DNA from: Pachyseris speciosa
Taxonomy: Eukaryota; Cnidaria; Anthozoa; Scleractinia; Pachyseridae
DNA: 64,000 bases
Assembly: GCA_016490735.1 (NCBI GenBank)
Contig: JAEMWC010000655.1
Location: forward strand, 82,501-146,500
Direction: 5' to 3'
Shown: positions 24,001 to 38,430 of the stretch, one piece after another
Layout: each line of letters opens with the position of its first letter
Numbering within the stretch: the stretch's first letter is position 1
Program-made: the position numbers and the translations under genes
Notes under the pieces: generated by a model
Database searches by the model: none
What the model was told of the DNA's origin: nothing
What the model saw: only the letters and a program-made list of their open reading frames with translations

Positions 24001-27000
24001 ACTACAAACTAATCTAGGGCCGCATTCAATGCTGAAGTACCCCCGCGAGAGCACGAGAGGATCATATCGTCCTCTTTAAGGACCTCTTATTCACACCGTG
24101 ACTTTAACTGGATAAAGAAAGAGCCGAGGTCCATCCAGACCAGTTATTCACAGCCATCGGCCCCACAACCTTCCTCTTTCTGTTCAGTTGGCTGACCCGA
24201 GGCTGACCGCTTTGGTTCCAAGAAAACGTATGAAGAATGTGTTGTTATCCGCACAATGAAGTTCCCGTTTTCATTTTCTTAAGGCCGGGCTACACCTGAA
24301 CATCGTTTTACCGTCGCTTAACATGGATGGGTTAAAATCTCGTTCGCGTTTCAAGCAATCAAGAATCCCTCGCATGCTCACTGGACGAAGCTTTGTTATG
24401 GGACATTTTGTGAATTTTTGGTGTTTTTTAGCTATATTTGGGGAGAGATAATTTTTCTCAAAGGATTAATTAAATTTAGGGAAATAGGAAATATTGAAGA
24501 TTTAATGAAGGTCTAAAATTGAAATTTGAAGTTGAAAATTAGGAGACGGACACCACACAGTTCTCCCATCAACCCGGAGTGCCCTTTCCGGGGTGTCAAC
24601 TGTCTGGTGGTATCTCAAAACCTTTCAGTTTTCACATTTCAATCCCTTCTATATTCAGTACGGCATCACGGATAGCTAGACCTCGCTGTTTGAAAGCTAA
24701 TTAACCCTTCTCCACATAACGCGATTAAAAGTTAACCCATAGTTAATAGAGGGAAATGGTTATGAAACCTTGCAAAGTTCTTTGTTACATGGTTTTGTTT
24801 GCTATTTTGGGGGTTGACCGTGCACAAATAACAATAGGTGGTTACGCGTGTTCATGCAACTAACCAATAGAAACATTTCGATTATGTAATTCATGCATCG
24901 TACATGAGTGCAAAACAAAAGATGTGCACGGTCATGGACCTTCCGACATAATCTTGGCCTCTTTGCTTTGCTCCTTTGATGTTTGCCGGGCTTCGTAACC
25001 ATTTCCCTCTATTAACTATGGTTAATCCAGGTTTTCACTCTGCTCGTCTAATACATTCTTGAAGGTTAATTTTGTGCTTAAGGTGTGGAAAGGGCAAACC
25101 TGAAGCTTCGCTGATAAGTAATTGAAGTGGGATCACCGTAACCCCTGGGTTAGCTCAATCTTGCCCCTGGGTCGTGGTTACTTCTCCGGTGCAAGTATTG
25201 CTTGGCCAAAATCATGGCTCAGTAAACAATTTTACACCCATTGTCTTCGTCACCATCATCACCGGTACTAACATTAGTAATCACCCACAAAAGAATAAGT
25301 TACCATGTAATCAATTCAGGGGATGGTCTTCGTGCCCGGGCTGTGCCCGGGTGCATGCAACCACGCCTGCAACAGCCTATCTATGCGACTACGCACCCCC
25401 AAATTCTTGTATTCCGCCATCGTCAACCGTAACAAAATGGACTTCAAGATCAAAATGTAACACCTACTTGGGGAGTTTGTGAATTCGATATTGTGATCAC
25501 TCGCGAGAAAGCCAGTTGCCTAGCATTAAGAGCAGATTAAAATCCTGTTAGCTAAACCCTGCAATAAACCGCGTGGGAATCACTTCACCTCTGTTGAGAT
25601 GTATCCGGTCGACTGAGGCGTCAATAAAACCGAACACAAAATGTTTTTGCGTACAAGAAAATAATAAAAAAAATGCTTAGCATAGGGATCGTCACAGTAC
25701 CTCTATGATTTGCTCGTTTCTTGTAGTTGTTCGTTTTGTTTCTTGTCGCTCGCTTGCAAAGGGAAATGCAAAAAGTCAGGTCAGCTGCTTGACATTGGTA
25801 TCTTGACATTGTCATCGTAACGGTCTTGTTCAATGTCATCATTTCGTTGAAACATACCCATTCCGTTCACCGTTCGACAGGTTTAAAACCGTTATTTCTG
25901 TAGGGTAATAATTGCATCAAGAGTTTTGAAAATCGTAACAAACCTAAGCTTCTTTTGTTTTACAAGGTTTTTAAAAAGATTTCTTGTAATCCTTTTCGTT
26001 TCGTAACCCACAGTTATTCGCATTTTCCCAATTGCTCTCGAAAATCATAATTACATTTTTTGTTTAGCGTATGCTTAAGATTTCTTTCTATCTCTTGTGG
26101 AAGTGCGAAGCCAATGAAAGAAAGACCCTTTAAATAAACGCGTAATCCAAAGGGACTTGCCTTACGCTGGATGCTCTGATTTTATGACTCAGGAATTTTT
26201 CGTTTCGTGCTGATTAACGAAAGGATACAACAATGGAGTTGTTCAAATCTCTCAAAATGTCAAGTTGGATGAAGCGATGTTATTCTAGGAGAGGAATTTA
26301 ATGTGATTTAATGCTCACCAAAATAGATTATCGAGCTACCGGAAGGGGATTGTAATAGGATAAAATGAATTATCCAGGTTACAGACAAAAAAGAAAATAA
26401 TAATCTTAAAACAACGAAAAATATTAAGGATTTGGAGTAACATATTTCAAGACCGGAATGTTTTGCTTTAAAAAGCCCCTTAAGAGGGTCAAATTAAGAA
26501 AAAAAAAAACAAATTCTGTCATAGATGAAAATGGTTGTCTTACCCAAAAAGAGCACAATCTAAAAGTGTCTTTCTGTTACGAATTTTCCTTTCTTATAAC
26601 TCTTTTTCCGTTAACTAGCACAGATAAAACTTAAATCGTGTTACGTTAATTTAGGTTTTGAGTCTGTGAACGTAATCCAAAAAATGTGTCCATTCAAAAT
26701 TATTAAATCCATTGAGAGGGCTTTCCTGGAGTATTCTTTATTATGCTGTATGTGTTCGTATCTTTTGAGTGTGTGGATTATAGCCCTTAAATAATGACCA
26801 TTAAAATACAATCTATTGAAAACACTTTCTTGTAGTACCTTTTATATGCAGAGCGTAACAGCTAGTAGCACAAGAGAGTGCGAATTCCAAATGTTATTAT
26901 TGAAAGGAAAGCCAATTTGCAGTAACCTATACCACTGCTGTTTATTGCCTTTCATGAGTTGACTTTAACATCTTCATGAAATCTTCACGTCTGGATGCTC

Positions 27001-30000
27001 TATAACATAAACTTTTGATGATATCTTTGTATCCAGTTTCGAAGTCCGTTGCTCTCCTCAGCTCAGGAGAAGGGTGTTATAATGGACTTAGGAAGCCGGG
27101 CCAAGAGTCCATAAGTTACGGTATTAGTGGTATTTTAAGGTATTGTCAAGACCACACATCTACCTGCTTCTAATTCCATGATGGTCATAAACTTGTTTCA
27201 TACTGTGAGATGGTAGAACTTCGGATTGCTCAGAGAGGCACCATGAACCGTTTTCAGCTTCCATGTATTCGCATGACCACTCTTGGGGGCATTTTAAGGA
27301 AACCTAATACCAGAAATACCTGTTTTCTTTACACGTAGAGAACAAGTATTAAATTCATTCTTTCTACACAAACAAACTTCGGGAAACGTAAACAAACTTG
27401 CATTTCTGCATCTGATGGAATGCAAGCGCTGTCGCAGTTTATCAAAAGTAAATATACACCAGACAAATGAAGACGACTAGAAGGCTTTATTCCAGGCGGC
27501 TGCCTTAAACGCAACAAATTAACGTAATCCTAATTTCCTTTGGCTCCTTTGAACTCGACAAGCCGGTCGTCATCACCTTTTCGTGTTCGCTCGATATTTT
27601 TCAGATTTTTATAATTCCGTCGTGGGTAAGCTTAATCTTTTTTTCTTGATGTCTAGTTATAATTTAGAAGTGCCAACATCCCTCACTGCTACAGCACCGG
27701 TGTACAACCTTTGACTGTAAAGAACAGTGTGCAAGCTTTTCGAATCTTTCCAAATCGAGCTCTCCTGGTTTCTAATAATAATAATATTTAATAATATTTC
27801 ACATTTCTATAGCGCTTTTTACAATGAGAGATCAAAAGCGCTTTACATGTCTTAAAAATAAAATATATTAATAAATCAAATTACAATGATTAAGAAGTGG
27901 TTAAAAGTATGTAATAATTATAATATGTGCAAGGAAAATATAATAATTCTTAAAATTGTACTAAAGTAAACCTATCTGCAAACGCTTTCCTGAATAGAAA
28001 TGTCTTTAAATTTTTCTTGTTATCTTGATAGTTTTCCAGAAATGATTAATTAACCCTTTTCTAATCCTTTTTCCGAGGGCCAGTTTCCTGCCCTTTGTCG
28101 GCAGTCCCGCGAACTGTCCCGCCTCGTTGTGCAGTCGAACCCCGCTTCAAGGACAGCCGGTTGATATGGGAACCTTGTTATTACGGACACTTTATTCCCG
28201 GCAGAATTGTTAAACGTTTTCTCTTAAAATTAAATCGCTTTATTCGCACATCTTTTAATGCTGAAGACTGCACATTTTTCTGGTCAAGACTAAAACAAGA
28301 TCATGCAAAGTTAACCTCGTTATTACGGACAATTAAATAATTTTAAGCTTCAAAATCTTTTCGGGTGGGCTTCGTCAGAGAGTTAGACCGTACTGTTACT
28401 TTGTTTGACAGAAAATGACATGCGTTGGTGTAATGGTACTTTTTAAGGAGTCTTTGTTGGTGTGTATATTCTTAAAAGCAGTGGAAAAGCCATTCATTAC
28501 TGCCGACCGGCTGGTAGAGCACCGGACTACCGTGCGAGAGGTCGCGGGTTCAAACCCCGGCCGGACCAACACTCAGGGTCTTTAAATACTAGTTGAGGAG
28601 AAAGTCAGCTGCCTTTGTAATGACATGTGCAAATGGTTAGACTTTCTAGTCTTCTCGGAAAAGGACGATAAACCGTAGGCCCCGTCTCACAACTCTTCCG
28701 CATGATTGATTCTGTGAGACGTTAAAGAACCCACACACTGTTCGTAAAGAGTAGGACGTAATTCCCGGTGTGGTGGTCTAGCTCTCATCTGATGCTTGGG
28801 TTGGTAAATGCTCGGAGGTATTAGCTGTATAAGCTACTCTAAAATCCGAGGGTAAATAAGGTATATGTATGTACGCATGTATTACGTATTCAGGTGAATC
28901 TGTCTATAGCTATGACCGTACCAGTACTGACCAGTGTCTAGCTTCTCCTTGCAATGCCACTTATTCATCAAGCATAACAACATATGAGAATACAGAGAAT
29001 GGTCACCAGAGATTAGTGGTCTTGGTGGTTAATAAATTCCCCCTACTTGTACTATAAGAATTGTATGAGAACGGTAAGGAGAGTGCAAATTCAAATGTTG
29101 ATATTTGGGGATAGTATAGACAATGGCACTGGTTTGTGTGGTATCCGCGGTTCCACTATTCTTGTTGCTGATATCAGTACAGAGCCGTATAGGACATCTT
29201 TGTTATGATCAGTTCAGAGAGAGTGGGAGATGGGTGGGGAGGGGGGGGGGGGGGTGGGGGGGCGAGCGCTTGATCCACGTATTTAGCCGCCATCTTGGAT
29301 TCGACCAACTCACTCCAGGCTTCTCAGTTTTTCTTAATCAAATATGGCGGTTGAAATATACTCGATGAAATATTGAGCGCACGTTCGCCTCAACAAGCCT
29401 AAACAGCAGGTATATATAGAGGTATATATTTCAAAGTGTATTTTTGTTTTTCCTCTTACCCCAGGAATTTGGAAGATAACCAACTGGAAAGCCTTCCACC
29501 TGATGTCTTCGAAGGGGTCAAGAAGCTCAGGGAACTGTAAGTGTACTTTCAGAACTGATGCAAGATTAGTTACAGATTAATACAGGCATTCTGTTCGGAT
29601 AGGTAAACGCTGGCTAGAAATTATTCCCATCCGAAAAGATATGTATCTTCTCATTTGCCGCGTTATTCCATAGAAGTATCAAAAGACACAATACTATTTA
29701 TTCAAGTTATACCATGGAATATCCCATGACCCACTTATAGTTTCTTTGTATACCATTTTCAAAAGATCGTTACGAGTCTTTGGGCGAGTGTGTGCAAAAA
29801 AATACAAGTGTCAAGTGGGATAATCCATGGTACACTACGATACGCAGTGCACGATGGAAAGGTTCTGTGAAATACCGACGCGTGTACAACGGCTCTCCTG
29901 TATTCTTATTGGTTGTATTGCCTGTCACATGGTATGAAAGTTGTTGTTGTTCTTTTTAGGGACTTGAAAGGAAATAATTTTAAAACTTGTCCAGAGATTG

Positions 30001-33000
30001 CCATGGAGACTTTGAAAGATTTGTAAGTACCTGCTGTAGTCAAGAATGTTAATCTTGTTGAAGGTGGATCAATTTATAAGCTTGAGAATTTTCTTTTCAG
30101 AACTCTGACGGGGAATAAAATGCATACTGTTCCTGCTAATGTTTTCAAGAAAACTCCTTGGATTAAAAACCTGTAAGTTGGAATACACTTATTAAAGGGA
30201 GGTTATCACAGCAATTCGTGTGATACGTTTGTTCAAATTGCGAGGAAGTACTTTTTCTATTATACGAACGGCCCCTTTAACAGGAAGAGGTAGATTTCAT
30301 GATTTCTCGGAAGGAAAAGAAACGAATATTATCTTATGGCGAATTTTCCAAGACACAATGACAAAACCAATCCATTTCCTCTCCGTCATCCGTGGCCATA
30401 AGTCAACCGCAAATAGTTTTGATGCAGATGACAATACTACGAGAGAAAACCAAAAATAGTTTTTAAGGTTTTATTGTTGCAAACAATGCTTAGCCTCTGA
30501 CATAATTGGTTAAAAGGTGATTCTCAGAGCCTGAGATCAAAAGAGGCCGCGCAAGCGATCGTGGGATAGTTTAAAGTGTGTGTGTGTGTGTGGGGGGGGG
30601 GAGTACGAGCACTGTGAAAATGCGGAAAGACTGCTGTTTGCCTTTGTCACCGAACACTAATGACTTCGTGTATTACCAATGCACGTTGGTAATGTTTGTG
30701 GACGCCCTTCTTATTAACTTTATGGTGATAATGAATTTTTAAGGTGGCTCGCCCACAACGACCTTACAGAGGTACCCGTGGATGCCTTAAAGGAACTTAA
30801 ACATCTGATTTATTTGTGAGTATTTGCAGTTCTGTCTGTCAGCATATTCCTGTTTCTATTAGAATTAAAGTTGTCTTTGTCTTACAGCTAACCATTCCAT
30901 TACAAAGGCTTAATATCCTTCTTTGTCATTTTCCCGTTATACCTCCTAGTCGAGTATCAAAGGAAAGAAGAGTTTGCGGCATTGCACTCTGCGCTATCCA
31001 TCAAATCCGTGAAATTTCGTTCTTGTAAAACCGTCTGTTGTCGCGTTGTGGTGAAAAAGCTATTTAACAAATAGATACCTTTTATGTGAATGATGTATAT
31101 GAAATAAATCATATATATTTAGATTCCTTTAAGCCGTGCGTATGTACTTTGATAACATACGGATAACAACATCACGTGGTAAGAACAAAGAAGCACGCTT
31201 CGAACCTCAGGCACCCAGTTTGGACGTCATTCTTACGCTATCAGACTACACTCGCTCGGCGAAATGGAATCTCTTTGTTTTATACCTCGTTTTTTTTTTT
31301 GGTACATTCTTCGGCTCATGACGTCATCCGTACGTCTGTACTTGAATCACAAATTACTTTAGACCAATCAAAACGCGGGGTCTGCACCATCCATTGCACT
31401 AATGTTTTACAAACGGGGATTGAAGCCATTAACTCGGAAAGTTAACCATTTGTTGTTGTTTCTCTTTTCAGAAATCTTGATCAGAATATGATTCGAGTCA
31501 TCAAGAACAGCTCTTTTCAGTCGCTGGCCCATTTGTCAACACTGTACGTTCTAAACCATTGCATTGTTTTTTGTATCATGTCGGAAAATAAACAGCCTGT
31601 CAGGAACCTAGTAATCATTAGCGTTTATTTGAATGGTTGTAATTCTTAAGCATTTGGTCCACAGTGGTCGGAGTTCAAGCCAACTGGCACAGCTTAATTA
31701 TCAACATCACAGGAAATTACCGCTGAATACTTCTCATTTGATGGATCTTTCTTTAAAGATTTCTTCCACAGACTGGGAGCTTAAAAAAACTTTTTGAAGC
31801 ATAAGAAACCCTAAGAAAGCCCACGGACTGAAACGTTCGGCTCACAACACAGAATAAACACGTGCAGTCGCCCTGCGACGGTTTCATGGGGTTGACGTTA
31901 TTTGGCGGATTTACCGCTAAGTTTTTCACGGAAATAATTTCTGGCATTCTGTTTTGGTTTTACAGAACGCTGTTCAACAATGGACTAACGGAAGTAGAAG
32001 ATGACGGTTTTCATGGCCTCTCGTCTCTGGAATTCTTGTAAGTACTTAAATATAGCTTTTAAGATTTTTGCTTGGATTCAGCTTACAGTAGTGCCAACAC
32101 TAAGCATAGTATATAATAGCTTAGCTGAGAAATCAACTCATTTATATTGGTCTTTCACTCGATCAGCTTGCGTTTGATTCAGGAAGATATAAATCATTTT
32201 GAAAGTCTTGATCTCTGCCACGATCACGTAGACCACAATTTCTTGTGTCCACAGAATCATAACCACGTTCAATTGGTTAAAATCAGACGTTGACTTAATA
32301 ACTTAGGCACGCCCTTGGCTTGCGTGACCTGGTTTTGGTAATTTTGAAGGCCGGGGCCCATGGTTATCCAATCCCGTTATCTGAACCCCCTGGCCGGCCG
32401 TTAGGTCAGCGGTTGGTCTCTGTTAGAGACTCTCCGGTTGTTGGGCACGAGAATTGTTACCGTAGGAATCGTTCGGTTCTTGGTTGTGGCGCGTATCAGG
32501 CTTAAATCAAAAGCATTACATAGAAACAAGAGTCGTGTCCCGCTTTGGATCAAAACAGATGCCAGAACACAGATTCACTTTTACATACATCGTGTGCTTA
32601 TGTTTTAATGACATGTAACCCACTTGATCGAGTACCGAGAGAACCTTTAAGTCTCGCACTTATACAGAGCTTTTCAAGCTAAAGTATCCACATAAAGGTA
32701 CTTTAGTGCCTCTTTATTCTAAGGACATGAATTACCATGGAAGATTTATTTCTTTAAATTCCAATTGTTTCCGGAAATAGTGTTTGAAGCGCCGCATTGT
32801 ACCAAGCTGTAGACACACTGTTAATTCCAATGCGTTGTATGGTTAGTTATCCAGTTTACTTGAGTTGAGAACATCTTCGTGTTTTGCTTAGAACGCTGAG
32901 GGAAAACAATCTCAGCAGCGTGCCAGTTTCCTTGAAACATGTCAGGAATCTACAGCAGCTGTAAGTATGAAGCTAATCCCAGTAAATCCGTCTGAATCAC

Positions 33001-35658
33001 TTTTAAAATATACCCTGGAGATCTTCTTAGACGTGTCTTTGCAACCTGGAGAACTCTAGCACTTCGCAGGCCGTCCACGATCAGCTGAAGTTTAGATTTT
33101 ATTTCATTTCACATTGTTTTCACCATAACGCAATTCAAAGACTGATGGTATTAATCATGGAAGGCAGGGGACCGAACTTACATAACATATTTTACATGTC
33201 CTTCTAGAGAAACGTGCCTGTGTGGTTACCCTTTTTAAACGATTATCCAGAAGTACATGACCGAGAGTTGTTTTAAAATGGGCCGGAATTATCATCTGTA
33301 GTTAAAACGGTGATTTTAAGTGAGCTTCAAGTCGGTGTTTTGGCACGACGAAGTGAACTCTGTAACCTATCGAGATCCACTTAGCAGTTAATCTTGAATA
33401 TTTGAGCTCCATGCTTAGATGAAGACGACGCAAAACATCAATAATAATCAACAAAAGAAACATCGCCATTGATGGAGCACGCGAGGGTGTTCTACAGTTT
33501 GAAAAACAACGGAAAATCTTCAAGAACTAATCGCCAGAAGTTACCAGGTCTTTTGTCCGTTGGAAAAGTTTCTTTTCCTTTCATGCTAGCTGCAATTGTC
33601 TTTCCGTGTCATTCTGACTTCCTTTCCTGCCTTTTGTTCTCATAAATTTTTTTTGCAGGGAGCTTGATCGTAATCCAATAACGAGGATACCAGATTATGC
33701 TTTCCGAGGGCTGTATAACCTGACCATTTTGTAAGTATTTGCTGTTGACACTCTCCATTCCTGAGACCACGGGTCACCGAGGTTACGCTCGATCTTCGCG
33801 GGTGTTCTTGCCAAAGCTTTCTCGTCGTTACTTATCACCGGGAATTCATTTTTCCTCTTTCAAAAGTGGTTACAGGGGATTTCAAATAGCACACCGTTAA
33901 CTGCCGCTTATAAGCCCCTCCCCAATTATAAACCCTCCCGGTTATAGGCCCATCTACCTGTAAACAAAAATATACATGCGATTATAATCCACCCCTCCCC
34001 CCCCCCCCCCCTTCCTCGCCGCCGGATATAAGCCCCCTGTAGTAACCGTTCAGTGTTTTGTATCGAAAGGAAGTTGATTTAAAGCTAAATTTAAAACCTG
34101 TACACGGAAGACGTATTTCAGTCCATCAACACTACTGTAGCTCGTTTCGAAACTTTTTTTTTTATTCCGGTTATAAGTCCATCCCCGGATATAAGCCTCC
34201 GCTTATAGGCCCTCCTAAAGCCCCTTACGAAATTGTATAGTGAAGCGGAAGTTTACAGTAGCCGGCGTTATACGACTCCTCTAGTGCCGTGGGATTTATT
34301 GCTGGCAAATCACTTTGACAAGTTGGGCCACGTGGTGAACTGAACTTCAAGAAGAATTCGGATCGCTGCATGGAATGTGGTGAATTTGAAGAATGTTGAT
34401 AGATAGAACACTCAGCTCGGAGAAGGTTGCCAGAGAGTCTTCGTTAATCGAAAATCGCCCCCCCCCCCCCTCACCGTTTCAGTCCTACACGATATAACCG
34501 TTCTAAATGGAAAATGCACCCCCTCTCCCTCTGACCCCTATGCCCATCCTTAGATGCTCAAAACTCTTAAGGACTGATCTGATCTAAAATATGCGAAGTT
34601 AAAACCACTGAACTGGTACCTTATGATTATCTGCACCGAAGAACAACATTGCACAATAGCTTTCATTTAATTTGAGTCGTACGAGAAATAATTTGTCTAC
34701 CCGAAATAATCAGCAGGGTAATCCGTTTGGTAAATACTTCAAATGAAAGCTCAGGCATTGAACGAAAACCTTTCCCGGGTTTTATGAAACGAAGCAGACC
34801 CTGAGTTTCTATGTTAAGGAATGAAATGTTTGTTACAATTTGCTCATTTTTATCTTGCTCTTGTTTCAGAGAGTTCACTTGGGAAAAACTCAGCTCTGTT
34901 GATCATAATGCTTTTGCGCATCTGCCTTCTTTAAAAAGGCTGTAAGTAATGTTTTACAAAAGGTTTTGTAAATGTTCCTTATTTCATGCTATTCCCCGGA
35001 ATGTATCGTCAAATTCCCCCCCTCCCTTGTATTGATAACGAGATATCTTGGGACCAAGGGGGAATGAAGAGTGATTCGTTTTGTTCGTTTGAAGGGGGTG
35101 ACAAGGGAACAAACCCCCCGAAGAACTAACTCAAAGAAAAAGATAACCGAGGAATGTTTTACCTCAGATTTAACGACATCCCGCGGTTCTTTAACAACCA
35201 TATTCTGTTCTGCCTTTCAGGAGCCTAGTCAGTGCAAAGCTGGACAGATTTCCCAACTTGACGGGCACCTCAGCTCTTCAAGAATTGTACGTACATTCAT
35301 AGCTTGACATACAATTTTGTACTTAGGACTTCCGGCGGGTACTTCCTCACTTAAGCTACAGTGGCATATGCCTCCCAAAGGGCCACAACTCTTGAATCGG
35401 AAATAAATCTGCAAGGAGCACCATTTCCACTGTATTAGCTGATGATCGCTAAGACACTGACCGCCTAAGAACAAGCCTTGGAACGACTTACTGCCTACCT
35501 GCACTAACTAAGCTCAAACCTCTTCAGATGCATTTTAAATGTAATGGCATTCTTATGCTCCTGGGAATGCTTTCTCCGCAGGACATTGACCATCAACGAG
35601 ATAAAAGAAATGCCAGAAGATCTGTGTCTAAAGCAAAAGAACTTAGTGGATCTGTAAG

Positions 35659-35722
<64 letters not shown>

Positions 35723-38328
35723 GAAATTGTCTCCTAGGTTACCGTATGTGTTGTACAGTATATATGTTTGTAGTTCCGTATCATACATACTTTTTAGTTG
35801 CGCATCATCTTTCCTTCGCTTCCCTGAAAACAGAATAATTGAAAAAGATTTTTGGTCGACTGATCATTTGAGAAGTAACGTTATTTAGGAAAACTTAGAT
35901 CGATTCAGTTAGAACAGCGAAACACAATGATTCCACTCAGAATAAGTAGCAAGGAGCCAGAGTCGCAGTTTCGCACCTACAAACGCGGGCCGCGTTTTTG
36001 TCCGGTTAAGAAAAGAGAGACTAAATGCCTAAATAAATGGCCTGCAGCCAAACGCCCTGTTTCCTACCCAGAATTTCTGGTTTCGCTGTTGCGCGGCTCG
36101 CTTTTTTACGTGTGCGTCCGCCAGACAGAGTTGCAAAGTCGGACGGTGCAAATTTATTGGTATCCAATAGATACCAAATGACTGTGCTCGTTGGTATTCA
36201 CTGCGCTCATGCTTACTAAGGGTTTAGAGAGGTCGTCTGCTCAAAGAGTTTAATGTAGCTGGTTACCGAATTACTTCGGATTATCGTAAGATACGGTTAT
36301 TGCATCGAGAAAGTGATCGTGTGAAAGGACAAACGGCCTAGTTATTTCATCTGTTAAAACACGCTGCCTAACAGCCACATTTTTAGGTTTTTCAAATTTA
36401 TTCTGGTTATAAAACCATCTAATAATCTCATTTACCTTTTTTGCACACAGCACGTTGAATTTCAACAGAATTACTCGGATACCAGATCTGTCGGACTGTT
36501 CATCACTTTCCTTGCTGTAAGTATCTGTAGACACAAATCAACGCACTTCATCATAGCGTAGAATCTCACAAAACAAAACGCAGTGGAACGTTAAGTACCA
36601 GTTATTGCATCGTATTCTTTTGTCATGACGTTGTGATTGCTATGATAATAAATGACACTCTGAGTTGTCGGTGCTTTTTGTTTCAACTGTCTTTAAAATT
36701 GCCTGGCACCCTTTCACCTCTTCCTCGATGCCTTTTATATCTCTTTCTCTTCGCTCGACTCATGTTAGGTTTTGCTCTGAAAGGATTATCAGAGACGCTA
36801 TGTTGAGTCTGTGTAGTACTTAACGAATCGCTGAGAACTGACGAAAATTGTGACGCCATTTTATTTTTTCTTTTTAAACTAACTGCTCAGAACTGAAGCC
36901 CGTGAAACTTACTGATGGCTGAGAAATGGCTAAAATTTGAACTAATGTCCAAGAAATGCCCGAACGGTTTCAACCGTTAATTGATACTCAAGATAACTGA
37001 GACTCATCATCCCCTTCAAGACCCTTTATTAAGTCTACGTGTGTGCTGTGACAATTTTCCAGGCTTTCTTTCGTATCATATGATCCCTAACCAGACTGAA
37101 TCTCACGGAAGAGAATTCCTGTAATTCCGCTGGGCTTGTTACAGCTTTGTCCGCTCGAGATGTGATTTGTGAAAAGCAGGTGATGCTGAATAGTACCTTT
37201 CAGCATGCATTAACCGCCCTTTATAACCATTGTCTTCTTAATCTTTTAATTTTGTAACAACTTTAGAATAATACCTTTCAAACTTTATAAGATGAGTGGT
37301 AAACTGAACTGAATTGAGGACGACTGGAGAAAGCAAAATGTTTACTTTCAAACAAACGTATTTAGCCTCAGAAAGCACCCAAAGAAAGCCCAGTTCCATG
37401 ACTTAATTCCATTGAAATTATCGTGCCTAAAGTGTATATGACAGGAATTGGTTTACTTGCTTGATCGAAACTTTACGTTGTTGCTGAATGGAAATCGAAA
37501 AAAAAATTTTCCTAAACAAATTTTCTTCCCCACTTTTTTGCCTGGTAAAAATGGTGTGTACAGTACGCACCAATGACTAAAGACGAAAATACGGAGCTGT
37601 GACGTAATTCAAGACTCTCAGTTAGGTTTGCTTTTTTGTCTGTTTGTCCCCTTTCTCTTTCTCTTTTTTGTTGCTACAGCAATACAATACACATCTTAAA
37701 CCCATCTTTTCCCCGCATAGCAGAGATAACAAAGCACAAGGAAAACCGCAAAACTTGATTGTTGTTTTGACGTCACAGCTCCGTATTCTCATCTCCAGTC
37801 ATTCTCGCGGTATTGTACCCCACCGGGAGTAAAATTTCACATTTTTTTCCGGGCAAAAGGTTAGGGGGAGGGGGGGGGGGGGGAGAGAAAATTCTTTTAG
37901 GAAAACGTTTTTCGATTTCAATTCAGCAGCACCGTAAAGTTTGCATCAAGCAAATAAAAAACTTTCTGTCATATACACTTTAACGATCTCCATAAAAATT
38001 CCCCGCTCCAGAGACTCCTGGACACTGGTGCGATTGAGGGATCTTGGAATGCCTTAGGTGGACACAGACGTGTGATAAGTGGCAACTGTAGCCTTTTGTG
38101 AAGGAAAGGCAGTTTTAGATGAAGCAGATTCTACGACAGCTATGCTAGCGACTATAAACAGAATAAGAGACAATAATATATATCTGCCATCTGCCCAAAC
38201 GATCCCACAATTGTCACCTGAGCTACATAGGTTCTGGGGGGCAGGGATGGCGCAGTAGTGAGAGCACTTGCCTTTCACCAATGTGGCCAGGGTCGATTCC
38301 CGGACTCGACGTCATATGTGGGTTGAGC

Positions 38329-38365
<37 letters not shown>

Positions 38366-38399
38366 GCCCGGGTACTCCCCTCTCCTCAAAAACCAACAC

Positions 38400-38430
<31 letters not shown>

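Larger units (their letters stand above)
11680..29464 (+). other. LGR intron 2 (17.8 kb)
   Basis: Donor GTAAGT, acceptor CTTACCCCAG. It is by far the largest intron and separates the first LRR exon from the remaining sixteen exons. It contains at least three inverted-repeat elements, two SINEs and several microsatellites, listed separately. Open frames inside, such as those near 12695-13090 and 22642-23025, resemble nothing and are taken as chance. An additional symmetric 24-residue LRR exon could hide here without breaking the frame; none was seen. Confidence 0.8.

Noticed and set aside
28502..28574. Genuine tRNA gene
   Set aside because: A and B boxes are present, but the acceptor stem does not pair and a SINE body follows directly.
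35504..35788. Minus-strand 94-codon frame with a YI repeat
   Set aside because: It is the translation of the TA microsatellite.
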